Shown one piece after another: positions 63,871 to 64,000 of a stretch of 64,000 bases of DNA; position 1 is the first letter of the stretch, and every line of letters begins with the position of its first letter. The position numbers and the translations under genes were made by a program. The notes beneath the pieces were generated by a model that was not told the DNA's origin, ran no database searches, and saw only the letters and a list, made by a program, of their open reading frames with translations. Source of the stretch: Carettochelys insculpta (Eukaryota > Chordata > Testudines > Carettochelyidae); NCBI RefSeq assembly GCF_033958435.1, contig NC_134138.1, positions 29,852,598 to 29,916,597 on the forward strand. The letters are read 5' to 3'.

Positions 63871-64000
63871 CTTTAATCCATTTCTTCCCCCTGGCTCACT
63901 TCCATGTCTCCTTATTTTTCTGATGAATCTTTATTAATTTTTCAAGAAGAAACAAAAATACAAACGTTTTCTGCCATGTAGATGTTACCCCACGCTGCAC

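Noticed and set aside
10646..64000. MED30, which lies downstream of EXT1 in mammals
   Set aside because: No exon resembling it was found; it may lie further away.

Overview
The window looks like nuclear DNA of a reptile, most likely a cryptodiran turtle. The evidence is a spliced vertebrate gene, abundant CR1 LINEs whose 3' ends carry the ATTCTATG-type terminal repeat, a tRNA-derived SINE with a CR1-like tail, ancient MIR-like SINEs, and many PIF/Harbinger MITEs with GTCTACAC-type termini. A crocodilian is the main alternative and is not excluded. The species call is an inference from repeat content remembered from these lineages.

Host gene: positions 1-10.6 kb hold the 3' end of EXT1 (exostosin glycosyltransferase 1) on the + strand. 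Three coding exons (1240-1400, 3628-3799, 9751-9936) give the last 172 residues, with intact splice sites and a matching stop. Their introns carry a sense CR1 fragment, three Harbinger-type MITEs (one a 438-bp hairpin-like foldback) and GC-rich repeats. I found no other host coding exon in the remaining 53 kb. It reads as intergenic DNA downstream of EXT1.

Mobile DNA downstream: the most interesting content is a set of PIF/Harbinger DNA transposons at different stages of decay. Copy 1 (29488-34037, AGG target duplication) and copy 2 (about 58958-63044, opposite orientation) each carry a convergent gene pair: a two-exon DDE transposase and a two-exon Myb/SANT-like protein with a C-terminal coiled coil. 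Each copy is broken at different points. A 711-bp internally deleted derivative (20007-20717, ATT duplication) keeps both ends and sits inside an older, diverged Harbinger transposase relic (19088-21124). A 2.5-kb derivative of another family (52768-55234) keeps the Myb-like gene but has lost the transposase catalytic core. Copy 1 also holds a solo LTR in the intron of its Myb-like gene.

Other elements: one nearly complete CR1 (about 24643-29100, minus strand) has recognisable ORF1 esterase, endonuclease and reverse transcriptase regions but several breaks. Shorter CR1, L2-like and other LINE relics, hAT-like and Tigger-like nonautonomous elements, three short elements with inverted internal arms (possibly Penelope-like), MIR-like SINEs and a (GT)n microsatellite fill much of the rest. 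Stretches with no recognised repeat (for example 13.8-17.8 kb, 35.0-39.1 kb, 47.1-48.9 kb and 51.1-51.7 kb) may contain conserved regulatory sequence, but this cannot be shown from one sequence.
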